64,000 nucleotides of DNA from Epiperipatus broadwayi. Taxonomy: Eukaryota > Onychophora > Udeonychophora > Euonychophora > Peripatidae. Positions 48,391 to 60,396 of this stretch are shown here, piece after piece. Under the pieces are notes generated by a model that did not search any database, was not told the origin of the DNA, and was given only the letters and a program-made list of their open reading frames with translations. Where the stretch lies: contig JAQFVV010006341.1 of NCBI GenBank assembly GCA_028023455.1, forward strand, positions 1,610,001-1,674,000. Reading direction: 5' to 3'. Position 1 is the stretch's first letter, and each line of letters opens with the position of its first letter. A program made the translations under genes and the position numbers.

Positions 48391-49319
48391 AATAGATACT
48401 TAAAATTGTCCCTAGATCACAGAAAACAGATTCTTTAAAAACATCATTTGGTAGAGCAGACAACAAATAAATGGTAAGATTAATCTAGTAACAAATGGTA
48501 ATTATATAGTATGCCTGCCGGAAGTTTGCCATCTGTTTTTACTTTAAATAATCTATTTTCAGTGACTTCCAATACCCGGTATAAACAATACAGTTGACTC
48601 TTAAGTTATTGTATTCAATATTTACTTGTTTTTTTATTTATTAAAATGAAAAAGAAACACAAAAATTCAAAGGGTTATAATTAAAAAAATTTTTTAATGT
48701 AAATGCAGTAAAGAAAATAAACATGATTAAGCAAACTCTAAAAGTGTGATTCTTTATGTAGGCAGACAGATACCACTTTTCAGGTGAGCATTATGGTGTA
48801 ATTTTGAAAATATTCCACAGCATTTTGTTCTGTCGATGGAAGATTCCAAATTTTAATCATTCTTGCAAAAAACAATAAAGCAAAAAAGGAATGTTAAAAA
48901 AATTATGATAATTTTAGCCACATATTAACTGTTTGTCATGTGACAACGTGTTAATGTTGTGAATGGAATTCATTTAAAAATGTATTTGAATTTACACAGG
49001 CATTGTATGTTAAATAAGCCATTTATAGTGTCGAAGTATTTATTTACATTTTTTTCCCGAAATTATTTTCTTGAAAATATGTAGTTTGTTAACTTTAAAA
49101 CAATATTAGCAAATGTATTTCAAATTGAATGTTAATTTTAAATAATTTTAATACATTTTTTAATAAATTCTATTCACAACATAATGTTTAAATGTTAACA
49201 CATGAACCCTTATTCTAAAATAATTATATTTTCACATATATTTTATGAAAATATTAATAAATATGTAAAAAAAAATACTCTAAAACATACATTTTCATTT
49301 TGAAAAACAAAACAAAGAA

Positions 49320-49790
49320 CTTAGACCAAGTGATGATGTGATGTGATATATTGTGGCTTCTCCTTAAACGAAGTCAAGAATATCTCAGCAATTATGCCCA
49401 GATAAACCTGTTAGCCACTTTATTTTCCATTCCCCACTCTAAATTTTCCCATATTCTGCTCCATCCCATTTCCACAACATAATCTTTGTCAACTCTATAA
49501 CCTTAATATCTAAATCCCCCTTATCTTTTCCCAAACCCAACATAAAAACCAATAATTCACTTTCTGTATAATCACTCTTTTCATATTTATTTTTCCACAA
49601 CTTCATTATATGTACCCTTTCTGTTTTCAAACATTTACATTCAATTAACAAATGCCTAATATTTTCTATTTCTTTTTTACATAATTTACAAAATAAATCA
49701 CCCATATTTTTCCCATTTACATGTATATTCTTTTGTAGCTAAATGTTCGAGCCTTAAACAGTAAACTACTTTCCTGTCAAAATTGTTGCC
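49320..49790 (-). pseudogene. LINE 3' end: zinc-binding tail, copy 2
   Basis: Minus-strand counterpart of 23640-24235. The frame 49705-49439 reads MGDLFCKLCKKEIENIRHLL, then IECKCLKTERVHIMKLWKNK, and ends at KWDGAEYGKI. It is uninterrupted, so CxxC...H...C is intact. Upstream of 49705 the similarity continues through a changed frame (ARTFSYK) to about 49785. The 3' tail (GTGGCTAACAGGTTT... ATCACATCAC) is shared. The reverse-transcriptase core is absent, so this is a 5'-truncated insertion. Confidence 0.8.
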
Positions 49791-50203
49791 AAGCGCTACC
49801 TTGTGTAGAGAATGAGAAACAACTAATCAGTGCCTTGGAAGGCCAACCTTATATCATTATTATAATTTTAAATTTAAATAATATTGATTTTTTTTAGTTG
49901 TAAAATTATTTTAAAGAAGGCAGCATCATACAGTATGTTTTACTTAATAAAATAACCATAAAAGCAGCAAAATAATGCAAAAATTAGTGGTTTGAGAGTG
50001 AGGTAAAGCCGACAACATGTATTGTTGGAGATTATGGAGTAAAGGTTAAATATTCACAGTGTAAAAGCAATCGTGAAATCAGCTTTATACATATAACATT
50101 AAATTCTATATTGAACAGTAGTAACATATATATTTTTTTATTTTATCCTTTCTCTTCCTCTTTCCTTCTTTAGTTTTGCTTTTTTTATATAACATACAAT
50201 AAC

Positions 50204-51100
50204 AACATTTCACTCTTTTTACACTTTAAAGCAAAATATATTTATTTATTCTTTATAGTTTCGACTGTTCCTAGCAGTCTTCGTCAGTTCTATAAAATTT
50301 AAACATTATATCAATCCAACCATATTTTATACATATATGTATTATAATCTTACAATTTTATCAACTTAATTATTAAATTCACTTTATTCATTAAACTTAC
50401 TATTTTATAACTTTTAACTTTTTAATTCTATTTTATCCTTTATTTTACTTATTTATTTTTAATTATTATCATATTTATATTTATTCACCTTTTACCTTTG
50501 TCATAATTTTAGAAATTCAGTGTAAAATTTATGAAATCTTTCTTATATTACCATATTCATATATTTCACCTTATTTTTCATTTCACTTATTTCTACATAT
50601 TATCTTAATTTTTTTTATTATCTTATTCCATTCCTTAATTCCTTTTTTATCCATGTTTGGATAAAAATGAAAGAAGCAGGAATAAAATATGGATAAAAAA
50701 GGAATTAAGGAATGGAATAAGATAATAAAAAAATTAAGATAATATGTAGAATTAAGTGAAATGAAAAATAAGGTGAAATATATGAATATGGTAATATAAG
50801 AAAGATTTCACAAATATTACATTGAATTTCTAAAATTATGGCAAAGGTAAAAGATGAATAAATATAAATATGATAATAATTAAGAATAAAAATAAATAAG
50901 AAAAATAAAGGATAAAATAGAATTAAAAAGTTAAAAGTTATAAAATAGTAAGTTTAATGAATAAAGTGAAGTTAATAATTAAGTTGATAAAATTGTAATG
51001 TTATAACAGATATATGTATGAAATATGGTTGGATTGATATAATGTTTAAATTTTGTAGATCTGACAAAGACTGCTAGGAACAGTTGAAGAGTGAAATGTT
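50204..51100. repeat. Long foldback, ~400-bp arms, short loop
   Basis: The left arm (50204-50654) and right arm (50689-51100) are close inverted copies around a 34-bp loop. Examples are ATATCAATCCAACCATATTT and ATTCCATTCCTTAATTCC on the left, and their inverses on the right. At the outer base of the left arm (50258-50287, minus) is CTGACGA, A, GACTG, CTAGGAA, CAGTC, GAAAC. The right arm has CTGACAA and GAAGAG, two changes in the core. No coding sequence. Confidence 0.88.
50258..50287 (-). ncRNA. Candidate hammerhead-like core in foldback arm
   Basis: The minus strand reads CTGACGA (fits CTGANGA), A, stem GACTG/CAGTC with a 7-base loop, then GAAAC. It has the same one-base offset before stem II as the 13-kb sites. 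Confidence 0.45.
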
Positions 51101-51184
51101 ATTATATATTTTATCTTTTATTACCTTTTTTCATTTTCAGCCTTAGATATGGTTATACTATTTGCATCACTGCTATATCTTAGT

Positions 51185-51480
51185 TCACTTATCCCCAGAA
51201 TAAGAATCAGAATCTAATATTTTGAGGACTATCTGATTAACAGGAACATTAAGATTTGGTATATAATTTGTTAACAAAGCATGCAATAGTTTGGTAAGGC
51301 ATTCATTTGTCAATTGTGTTCCATGTTTTGATTTTACAAACTTCATTATTGAGTATAATGATTCACACAAATATATTCTCCCAGAAATTGAAATTAGTTT
51401 ACAAGCAGCTTCTTTTAAATGAGGATACTTACATTTTGACACAGGTTTCCTGCTCATAGTTTCATTTTTTGCTTGTTGAA
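51185..51480 (-). pseudogene. hAT transposase C-terminal (dimerisation) fragment
   Basis: An open minus-strand frame reads YPHLKEAACKLISISGRIYL, then CESLYSIMKFVKSKHGTQLT, then LLHALLTNYIPNLN. This is the hAT C-terminal dimerisation region in its ZBED/GTF2IRD2-like form ('YLCES.FS.MK..KSK.R..LT...L'). The frame extends upstream past the first Met to WLQQAKNETM. The catalytic part and terminal repeats are missing. It may come from the autonomous relative of the deletion derivatives at 29083 and 43049, but no overlap exists to test that. Confidence 0.8.
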
Positions 51481-53844
51481 GCCAAACTGATTAAGAATTT
51501 AAATAATATTTTTCAAGTTTTTAAATTTAAAATCAAAATAAATTATGCTTGTTACTTGTATATGAGTTCAGTGGCAATAATTCTTTAATTTTTTGAATAT
51601 AAATTTAGAATAATAACAGAAGTTGATATTAGAAAATCAAATTAGAGAACACATTTGACAATGTTTGAATTAAAACTGCAAAGAATAACAATATATCAAG
51701 GAAGTCCAAACAAAATCTGAACCAATAAATTTGAACAATGCTTTATATTTTCAGGAAATGATAACAAGAAAACCTTTGATTCTTGACCACATAAATTTGT
51801 AAACAATCATCATAAAATTGCCATCACTAAAGAATAAAGCATGTACGGTTTCAAAATAAAATTTAGATACATCATGCTAATATAAATTATGTCATGATTT
51901 TATTTTATGAGTTGCATTGGACCATCTAGAGAGCTGCATATGATTCATAAGTCATTGCTTGGCCATAACATATATAATATAGGATGATTCATTGTACAAG
52001 ATTTACTAATATTGTGTGAGGTTAGTGAAAGTAAGCTTAGTGAAGAGTTAAATAGGATTAATTATATTTTTAGAAAATTTAAGATAGAAATATATACATC
52101 TGTGATTAAAGCAATGAATGTTGATAGGCCTGATAAAAAATTAAGAGTTGCATAGGAAATTATAAGGAAGAGTTAAGTAGTTAAGAAAGTGAATAAGTTG
52201 CAATGGTTAAAGAGGTTTTTAATAGAGAGAGGTTATTATCTGGTTCATTAAAGTTAAAATTAAGGTGGCTTGTTGAATGTTTTGTTTATATTTTGTAAGA
52301 GGAATTACTTTCATTCCAACCTAAAATTGTCTCCTGTAATCATTGGGATACAGATAGTGATAACATGCTACAAAATTCCAAATTTCTGGTTTTTATCTTC
52401 ATCATTGAAAGCTAAGATTCAGAGCTGGAAGTGATGCACTCATATCTAGCAACCATATTCTATTTCTTTATACTATTCTAGCTAATTTAAAAGAAACCCA
52501 CTAAGATTTCACAGCTAACTCTTTTCCATAAATGTATATCTGACAACAGGTCAGTGTCTGTATATTTTTGAAATGTCCTATTGCAACTATAGGCCAATTT
52601 CACTCTTTGGCTAGATTGATTAATATTAATGATAACATTCATTTTTGGTACCATATAAATAAATATATAATATATTGGTAATATATTTCAGTTTTACATA
52701 AAGCAAAGGTTTAAATGATCATAAGAAAAGTGAGAAGGAAATATTGAAGGTTTTGGAAGATGAAAGAAATGGTTTTGGAAGGATGATGCTATAATATAGA
52801 AAAAAAATCTGTTTAATGAATAAAATTATGATATTGGGGAAATTTGAACATGTATTTACAAATAGAAAAAATGGGAGTAGGCAGAACTTGAAATGAATTT
52901 AAAAAGTAACTAAATAGAGAAATGAAACAATTGGTCATTTCAGAAGCAATATTTTTTTTTAAAAGAATTTTGGAAACTCATTAAACTAAATAGCATAATA
53001 CCACACTACACATACTTTTATAGGTTACTTATATATATATACGGTTTTACCCAAAAAATCTTTTATCTACATCATATAACTGTGAAAAACATTAAATATA
53101 ATATTTTACAACACTGAAAAAGATTTGCTGGATCATCAAAAATTCAACTATTTTTGGAAGTTTGGAATAAAAAAAATATATTTACTTTGGATAAAATGCT
53201 TAGAAGTGTGTATTAGTATAGTTTATATATTCTTATTAATTCTTGCTAATCCATTTCAAGCTATTCATAGTATTATAAAATAACTTGGTTAAATGATGGT
53301 TTGAGAATTGTGCAGCTTAAGATTAGATATGAGTGTTTCAATTTATTATCAAGCTGCTCTTCCAACGAATCAATAGTTTCCCTAAGAACTTCTCTAAGAA
53401 TGTATCAGACGGATTACATCAGATAACTTTTTTCAATTGTCCCTGTCATTGGCTTTAATAGTCATCTGCTTTATTAAAGTCATTTATCAATCTTATTTTT
53501 CATCCTCCTTTCTTTTAAGCATGCTGTTAAATAATTTTTCTATTTCCAAGTGTTATTACCATTATTTGTTTTATGAAATGTTATTGATAGGAAAGTCTTC
53601 AGATGGATATTTTTAGTGTTATTATATGAGCAGTTATCTAAAAGTTTGTAAACAATTTAATCTTATCACTAATCAAATAGAAATGCTCATAATATGATTT
53701 TCTTCTAAATATTCCTCTTAATTTTAAGAATTAGGCATATCATAATACAGTTCTGTTTCTAAATATATCATTGTGCAAAGGACCAATTGACTTAGAAACA
53801 TCGTTAAGCATATTTCTTTATAACATTAAACACAAATCACTGTA

Positions 53845-54165
53845 TTATTCAGTAGGAGTGAATAACAGTAGATATATCAATCAATGTTAATGAGCACTAG
53901 TGGCTATTTTGGTTTAATATGAGTGAACATCAAAGGACATATTATTCAATAATGAGTGAATGCTAGCAGACATATTAATCAATATCAGTGAACACTAGGT
54001 AGTGTTTTGATCAATAAGAGTAAACGTTAGTATCCATATTCCTCAAATCAACTGAATAATAGTATTTGTATGTTTAATGTGCACTAGTCAATATGAACAT
54101 AGATCAGCAGACATAATAATCAATGTTAGAGAACATTGCATCAGTCCTATTGATCATTATAGGTA
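53845..54165 (+). repeat. Degenerate minisatellite, ~45-bp period
   Basis: About seven drifting copies of a unit like GAGTGAACATTAGCAGACAT, ATTAATCAAT. It ends ~75 bp before the next GEN1 exon. Confidence 0.65.
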
Positions 54166-54240
54166 AGTTTATTGGTTAATGTGAAAAAACCAGTGTTTAT
54201 AATTTTTTTTTTTTTTTAATAATTGATTTCGTTTACACAG

Positions 54241-54419
54241 ATGAATGTAAATCTGAAACTCCATCTGAAGGTGAATCTCAAACATCATCTGAAAGTTCAT
54301 TACAAGAAACTAAAGCTGTTAAAAAATTAAATAAAACATCTGAAGAAACTAAAGCAGAGAAAGCAATAAGCAAAGTTAAAGAGCGGTCACTTCAAGTCAG
54401 TGATTTTCCTAATCAAGAG
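54241..54419 (+). CDS. GEN1: GEN1 exon: Ser/Glu/Lys-rich linker
   Basis: A 179-nt exon between TTTACACAG and GTAAGT, entering with two bases to complete an Asp codon and leaving in phase 0. The peptide is hydrophilic: DECKSETPSEGESQTSSESS, then a Lys-rich stretch, and ends SLQVSDFPNQE. The last residues align with the GFPFHEV segment of human GEN1, so the next exon should begin V-I-x-E-F. In human GEN1 this interval holds a Cys-rich insert, which is replaced here by a Ser/Glu/Lys linker with a single Cys. The call rests on exact phase and open frame; sequence similarity is weak except at the end. Confidence 0.8.
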
Positions 54420-56038
54420 GTAAGTTAGATCAAATGTTTACAAAAATAGCATCTGATTCTTTGAATCTCAAAGTGTGCTTCCTGTATTTTTAATCAAAGT
54501 TCTATTTTCTAGATAATAATTTTTCTTTCTATAAATGTTAAATAGTTGATTGTGTTTATTTTAATTTTAAATTAATTTAATTGATATATATTTGAGAATA
54601 TGATGAACACATTACAGTTAAAATTAACAGTAAATAACAAAACATATAATAGTACAAGTTCATGCTAGCTAATGATAATTGGTTACTAAGGTTACATCAG
54701 TGATTGATTACTGTATCGAATCAGTTAATGATAGTGGGACCGGTGACCATGTTGTCATTATACCGAAATGTAATCAGATTTAAATTGTTTGGCTACTTGG
54801 TGTAAATGAGGTATTTTGAGACTAAATATTGTAATTTCAGTGGATAAATGATTATTTAATGCTTCCAATTCAAAATAATAGATTACTTAAAGATATCCTT
54901 CCTCTTCTGAAACAACTCAAACTATGATCAGTTCTCCTCAGATTCTGACTCTTAGAGATCTTCTTATGCCATTTTCACAAATGGTATCTTGATTAAGTTT
55001 TTAAATATGATTGACTTTTATTTTCTGGATTGGCTTTTCATGAAATTAAACTATCCTCTTTTATTCTGTAATTAAGTTTCAGTTATTTTTAATGCTGTTA
55101 GTGTGAAAAATCTTCATAGTTATAATAATGAGCATCTCTTGGCTTTATTCTCTACTGCTACTAGGGATAGACACAGTTGAATATGTGACTGAAGACTTCA
55201 GTTCTAAAAGTTTTCATTTTAAACACTAACCTGAAATACTGATCTCTATTTCTCGATTTGTTTTGAGAATAGATTGTTTTGTTTTCAAAATATGATTAAT
55301 GAGAATTTCAGCTGTTGTTTTATTTGTGGACAGAACTTATAGGTGTGTGTTGCATTGATAGATAAGTGGATATTCATGATTTCTGAATCATTGCTTATTG
55401 ATAGCACTTTCTGTTTTTCACACCAGTATTTTACTATGGAAGTGTTTGAATTTGTCTGATGTGAGTAATAAAGTAATTTCATGTTCAAATCTTGGTTATA
55501 ACAGTTTTGTGAAAAGCATTTTATGAATTAAAAAGGGAAGAAGACAAATTAAAAGTAAATGGAGATTATTGAATGGATCTAGATTTAGCAGAAGAGATTA
55601 TTTTAAGAATTATAAGAGTTATCAAATGGAAAAAAGACTAAACATAAATGCTAAATAGATTTAAGTAAGATTCCAGCAACATCTCAATAAATTAGATAAT
55701 CCCCCCCCCTCCCCACATTGGGGTGAAATTACACAGAATGAAGGAGTAAATAACATTTTAAAATAATAAATAGAGATGTAAATCAGAGATTCCTGATCAT
55801 TTTACACATCATTCTTCTGCTTCTGACTTATAAAGAACGATTTTAGGACTTTTGTAATTGTACTCATGGCAAGTCAATATAGGAACCGAAGAGATACATC
55901 TCTAAAAATTTCAAAACAGATCTAGGGAATTAGTGACCTCATTGTCTTATTATGTATATATGTTTTTGGGAAATTAAATGTAAATATCTTCTTTATTAAT
56001 ATTTAACTTATAGCTTTGTCATTTATATGTATATATAT

Positions 56039-57251
56039 TGTGACGACCATGTAAAGTCGTCGACACACATATATATTTATTAATAACATTAGATAAATTC
56101 GCTAACAAGAAGTAATAAAGGTGAAATAAATTAGTTATTAAATTTTTAAAAAAAAGGAAGGAAAAGAAAAAATTGAAATTCTAATGTCAAAATTTACTGT
56201 GGATTTGTAATAGTAAGAGAAGGGGAGGGGGTGCATAAAGAAATGCGTCTCTTTCTCTCTTGTAAGTCAAATGCTAGAAAGTTATTTTTGTTTATTGTGG
56301 GAGAGGGGAAGGGGATGCATAAAGAAATGTGTTTCTTCTCTCTCATTAAAAACTATATAATAACAAATTAAAATAAAATGTAAAACACAAATGTGAAAAA
56401 AAAAATGAATTGTAAACTTTAAATAAAATTAAATGTAATATGTGATATATATAAAAAAACAATATGGCCATAGGTGTGAAAGTCTGTTGGACAAATTAAA
56501 TTCCACAGACAAAGAAAATGATAACAACGGAAGATCTTTGCCTGATCTGTTAAATTAATTGGGATTTACATTCCAGCCACTAATTAAATAAAGAAACATA
56601 ATGATAAGAATTGGTTGGAAATCTAAGTCTTAATTAAAAGTTTTAAAAACAATGAACAAAAAAAAGACATTAAGAAAATTACAATTTTTATCTGGCATTG
56701 CTAATAGAGACTTTGAAGAAGCAACAGCTCAAAGAAAATGAAAGAAGTGCATGGCTAGTGGCGTTAAAGGGACATGGGTTCGGATTCAAGCCATCTCATC
56801 ACTGACTCACAATGTAAGATCTTTGCCTGACCTGCTAGAGGGACCACCACTTCTATAACTGTCAACTGAAACTCAACCCAAAGAATCAACAAGCAAAACT
56901 GGAACGAGAAATAACCCCACAAACTGAGGAAGTTAATCAAGAGTGCTCGGAAGAAATACCCATGGGACAATTACAACAAAGCCTAGGTAAAAGCATGCAT
57001 GCATTTTAATCTGTTTGCTACTCATAACTAAATACACAATTAATAATTTGTTGATAGAACTCTATCAACAGGACTTTAAGAACTTTAATATTTGATCTGT
57101 TTTCATATAGCCATGTATTTTATAAGTGTGTGTTTTTATTATTATTATTATAATGTATTTTTTTTTATATAAAGTGTGAGTATTATTATTAAACATATTT
57201 ATCATTAAATTTCGTATCCTTGCTTTATTCTCCTATCACCAAGCTACGACA
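56039..57251 (+). mobile_element. LTR-like unit with internal duplications
   Basis: Starts TGTGACGACCATG and ends CAAGCTACGACA, the TG...CA form with a short imperfect inverted start. Near the 3' end TATATAAAGTGTGAG precedes CTTTATTCTCCTATCACC, like an LTR U5. It contains a direct duplication of ~45 bp (GGGGTGCATAAAGAAATGCG at ~56228 and GGGGATGCATAAAGAAATGT at ~56311) and a repeated AAGATCTTTGCCTGAYCTG (~56532 and ~56817). No target duplication was found, so the LTR identity is tentative. Confidence 0.4.
56745..56800 (+). repeat. tRNA-derived SINE promoter
   Basis: TGGCTAGTGGCG (A-box-like, ~56752) and GGGTTCGGATTC (B-box-like, ~56777) at tRNA-like spacing. The 206-nt minus-strand open frame over this region is coincidental. 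Confidence 0.5.
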
Positions 57252-57261
57252 GGGGGGAAAC

Positions 57262-57563
57262 TGTAATTAGTGATTAAAGGGGCATGCTGATTTGTTTAAG
57301 GTATTCATGTGCTGCTTGTTTGTGCAAATTCCCAATTCTAAAAAATAAATAGCAAGCGCTGGACATTCGTTAAATTTCTTTGAAATAGTTTGCTCTGTTC
57401 AGCAGCCGAGAGTTCTTGGCCGGGAAAAATAATGCCAAGATAATATGTACGTATTGCCTTGGGGTTCGGTCAAGGATATAGATATGAAGTTAAATTTGTA
57501 TCTGTATTAGCTCTCTGCTTGTATTGAAATGGCGGTGGTTAAATAAATAAACAATCCATTACA
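57262..57563 (+). mobile_element. Retrotransposon LTR flanked by PPT and PBS-like sites
   Basis: Starts TGTAATTAGTG and ends CAATCCATTACA, a 6-bp perfect inverted pair (TGTAAT/ATTACA). Immediately upstream is the purine tract AGGGGGGAAA, as before a 3' LTR. Immediately downstream is GTTGGAGGCTAAGCCGGG, resembling a primer-binding site, as after a 5' LTR. AAATAAATAAAC near the 3' end may be the poly-A signal. Confidence 0.55.
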
Positions 57564-57860
57564 GTTGGAGGCTAAGCCGGGATATTTCGGTTAGCAAAAC
57601 TGACAGTAAACAAATAAGAAATAAGAATAAGCAAATGCTGAAAAAATAAATGTATAAGAAATAAATAAGATAATAAAGAATCAAAGTCGGAAAAGAATTA
57701 AAGTATAATAAATAAATATAATATAAAATAAAATAATCGAAATAAATATAACTGAAATAAAATAAATATATAAATCAACCATCCAAATAACCATTTCCGT
57801 TATAATATATATATATATATTGTATATTATAGCAATTGTTATATATGGATAATCCCCCTA

Positions 57861-58035
57861 GACAAAAATTTTGCCGAATATTGTATTTTTTTTAATTTTA
57901 TTGTTAACTGGATTGATACCAATTGCCTGTTATATTTGGGGGCCTGTGTAGCAGTAACTGCACCTTTAGCAATTGATATGAATCCAGTTAACAATAAAAT
58001 GAAAAAATATATAATATTGCAAATTAATTTTTGTC
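57861..58035. mobile_element. 175-bp MITE with TA flanks
   Basis: GACAAAAATTTTGCCGAATA...TTTATTGTTAACTGGATT is inverted on the right to end TTTTTGTC. The arms are ~75 bp and the outer flanks are TA on both sides, consistent with a Tc1/mariner-type target duplication. Confidence 0.75.
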
Positions 58036-58859
58036 TAGAGGAATTTAAAGATAACTAAAGGGCAACTGTGTACATGGGGGAATGGATAATATAACATTTT
58101 TAATTGACAAGTCAATAATAGTTACAAGCAACAATCAAATTGAACCCATATAAAAACAAGTTTTCATCAATTATATTTCTTGATCAATAATATACTTTAT
58201 TTCATTAACAAAATAATTCAGGCTTGGGTTTGGATATGAAATGACAAACAACTAAATTAATAACAACAATAACTTTAATTAAAGAATAGAATTATATGAT
58301 GATAATAATAAAAAAATGTATTTACATATTTATAATTAAAAAATTCTATGACTGTCATGCGAGAGAGGGGGAAAATCTTTGTAACTTACAATAACTCTTT
58401 GGGAATAGTTATAAAAAGTTCACTTAACATTTTTGTGAGCTCACATATATATTTTGTATCTATAAATGTGGGAATATGGCCATTAGTCATTAAATTTCAA
58501 TGTCTTCTGGCAATATATTTTAAGTTCTTTTAGTTCATTCTAAGGCAGTTTGCGTATGAAAATTTCCATTGCAATTTTCTTTTAAACAGTTAAAATAGGT
58601 AGGTTTACAGATTAATTTATAATACTAATAATTCTGCATTAACGTGTTTGTTGGAGAAATTTAATTTTGTTTATATATTCTAAGCACTTATGAAGTTCTT
58701 AGACTTTATATTCATAGCTGATTGCAGTCAATGACAATCAGGAGGAGTATTGTAATTTATGCAAATTAGTTTGCTGTTCATTAGTCTTAGGTCATGGTGT
58801 TTTCTTTTGTTTTGATTAATTTGTCCATCTTTTTGAAATAGTGAAGCAGGTGTCTTTCC

Positions 58860-59400
58860 TATTTATAGAATTACTATCATTATTTATAAAATAGGCCTCT
58901 TTAATTTTACACTTATGATCGTTTCTCTCTCTACCTACTATTCCAGGATTGGTGGGTTAAAATCTGTATCCAATAATTTTTTCATGATCCAATAATGCTG
59001 ATGAGATCTCCTTGTTGTTGAGTGCTCTTCTACATATGTATTGTGATGCTCTATTTATGATGGTTGTTTTTGTTTCCCCATAATATGAGGACCTGCAACT
59101 GGCCTGTGGGCACTGGATTTCATATACAACCTGGGGTGTTGTTTTTGGGTCTAATTTGTCCTTTGAATTGTTTATGAGTCTATTGGTGTTAGCAGAAGTA
59201 CAGAAACCTACTAAAAATTCTTTTGATAGTGTCTTCACTGTGGTTAGTAGGTATGGTATGGTTATTCGAGGTTTGTTATCTCCAATTCTACCTTGTTGGT
59301 TTATTTTTGCTTGGAACCATGCTATTCTTTTGGTTATTCTTCTATATTTATAGCCATCTGATTTATAGAAGTTCATTTCAATGGAATAATCACTTTAGCT
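58860..59400 (-). pseudogene. Penelope-like element GIY-YIG fragment
   Basis: The minus-strand frame 59376-58957 encodes the 3' part of a Penelope-like element. KFLVGF-like and NRLINNSKDKLDPKTTPQVV segments lead to VYEIQCPQAS, then SYYGETKTTIINR, which holds the GIY-YIG motif in diverged form (VYEI...YYGET, with Arg in the INR helix). LLDHEKIIGYRF follows; the similarity continues past a frame change into REKRSISVKLKRPIL before about 58870. The RT is missing. This is the best-preserved PLE reading frame in the window. Confidence 0.75.
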
Positions 59401-60396
59401 GACTAGTTTTCCTTTTGTAGTAAGTCAAATATTTCTTCAGCATTGAATAGTGATGAATAGATCGGCATAATCAAGGTTAATTTTAAAGCATTTCTTTGTC
59501 TACAGTTCCATACTCAGCTACAATACTGGAAAGATCACATAAAGCATTCTGGATGGTTTTCTACTCTATAAAATGCATGATACTAACTTAAAAATCTTTG
59601 TAAAATTATATTGACTTCTATACATTAAAAGAGATGCCAACAAAATAATTACAATTTCCACCATTTTTTGAGATGCAGAGGATTTTAAAAAAGCTTCTGT
59701 TGGTTCCCATAGCAACATTTTTATTTCTATTTTTCCTCCAGTCATTTGCAACTGGTTTCTATAGTAATGTTTCTTTTATTTAAAACTGCAATATTATTTT
59801 AAATGGTATAGTGCTCAGGCACCATTTTGAATTTTTTAAAAAAAAACTGACCTGAGACACAATTTTTACAATAACTTCAGTTTTAATAATACAAATAGTG
59901 ATAATTTAAAAAATAAGGAAAAAAATAAATTTCAACATCCGACAATAATTATTACTTTATTGTTTGTTCATAATTTCTAATTTATCATTAGCTAAGTTTA
60001 AATTACATCTTCATTGATAATTTCTTTGTATTTCTCACAAAATTATCTTTCAAATTATATTTAATATTTCTTACCTGAGATAATTCATAGCTTCAGAATC
60101 TCCAAAAGTATTCGCTTAAAAATTCTTCATTTTTATCTTGTACCCAAAAGCTGACAAATCTCAAAGGCATCTATAAGAAAAAGATTCATCCTAATAAAAG
60201 ATACAAAACAAATCATTTCCAGAAGGTGGATATGTATTTGTCATCATAGCAATTGGCTTCTTGTCTATCTAAAACTAGAAAATGTAGGATATTGTTTGTA
60301 TCACTGATAAAATGAGTTTCATCTCTTCATTTTATATTTTTTGTGTACATTAGCGATGTTTATATTCTTTATGCACACCAGTGATATATTGTTGCT

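Larger units (their letters stand above)
47345..54240 (+). other. GEN1 intron (6.9 kb)
   Basis: Runs from GTTAGA to TTTACACAG. Recognised contents: the composite repeat 47740-48390, a LINE tail 49320-49790, a foldback 50204-51100, a hAT C-terminal fragment 51185-51480 and a minisatellite 53845-54165. In 48400-49310, 49800-50200, 51500-52380 and 52520-53840 I see only AT-rich DNA. A doubtful Penelope-like phrase (SEELNRINYIF) lies near 52035. Confidence 0.8.

Noticed and set aside
53845-54165. CRISPR-like repeat array
   Set aside because: The units drift in sequence and length, there are no unique spacers, and the genome is eukaryotic.
56764-56970. Minus-strand frame resembling a small membrane protein
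   Set aside because: It overlaps a tRNA-derived SINE promoter and a duplicated segment of the LTR-like unit.
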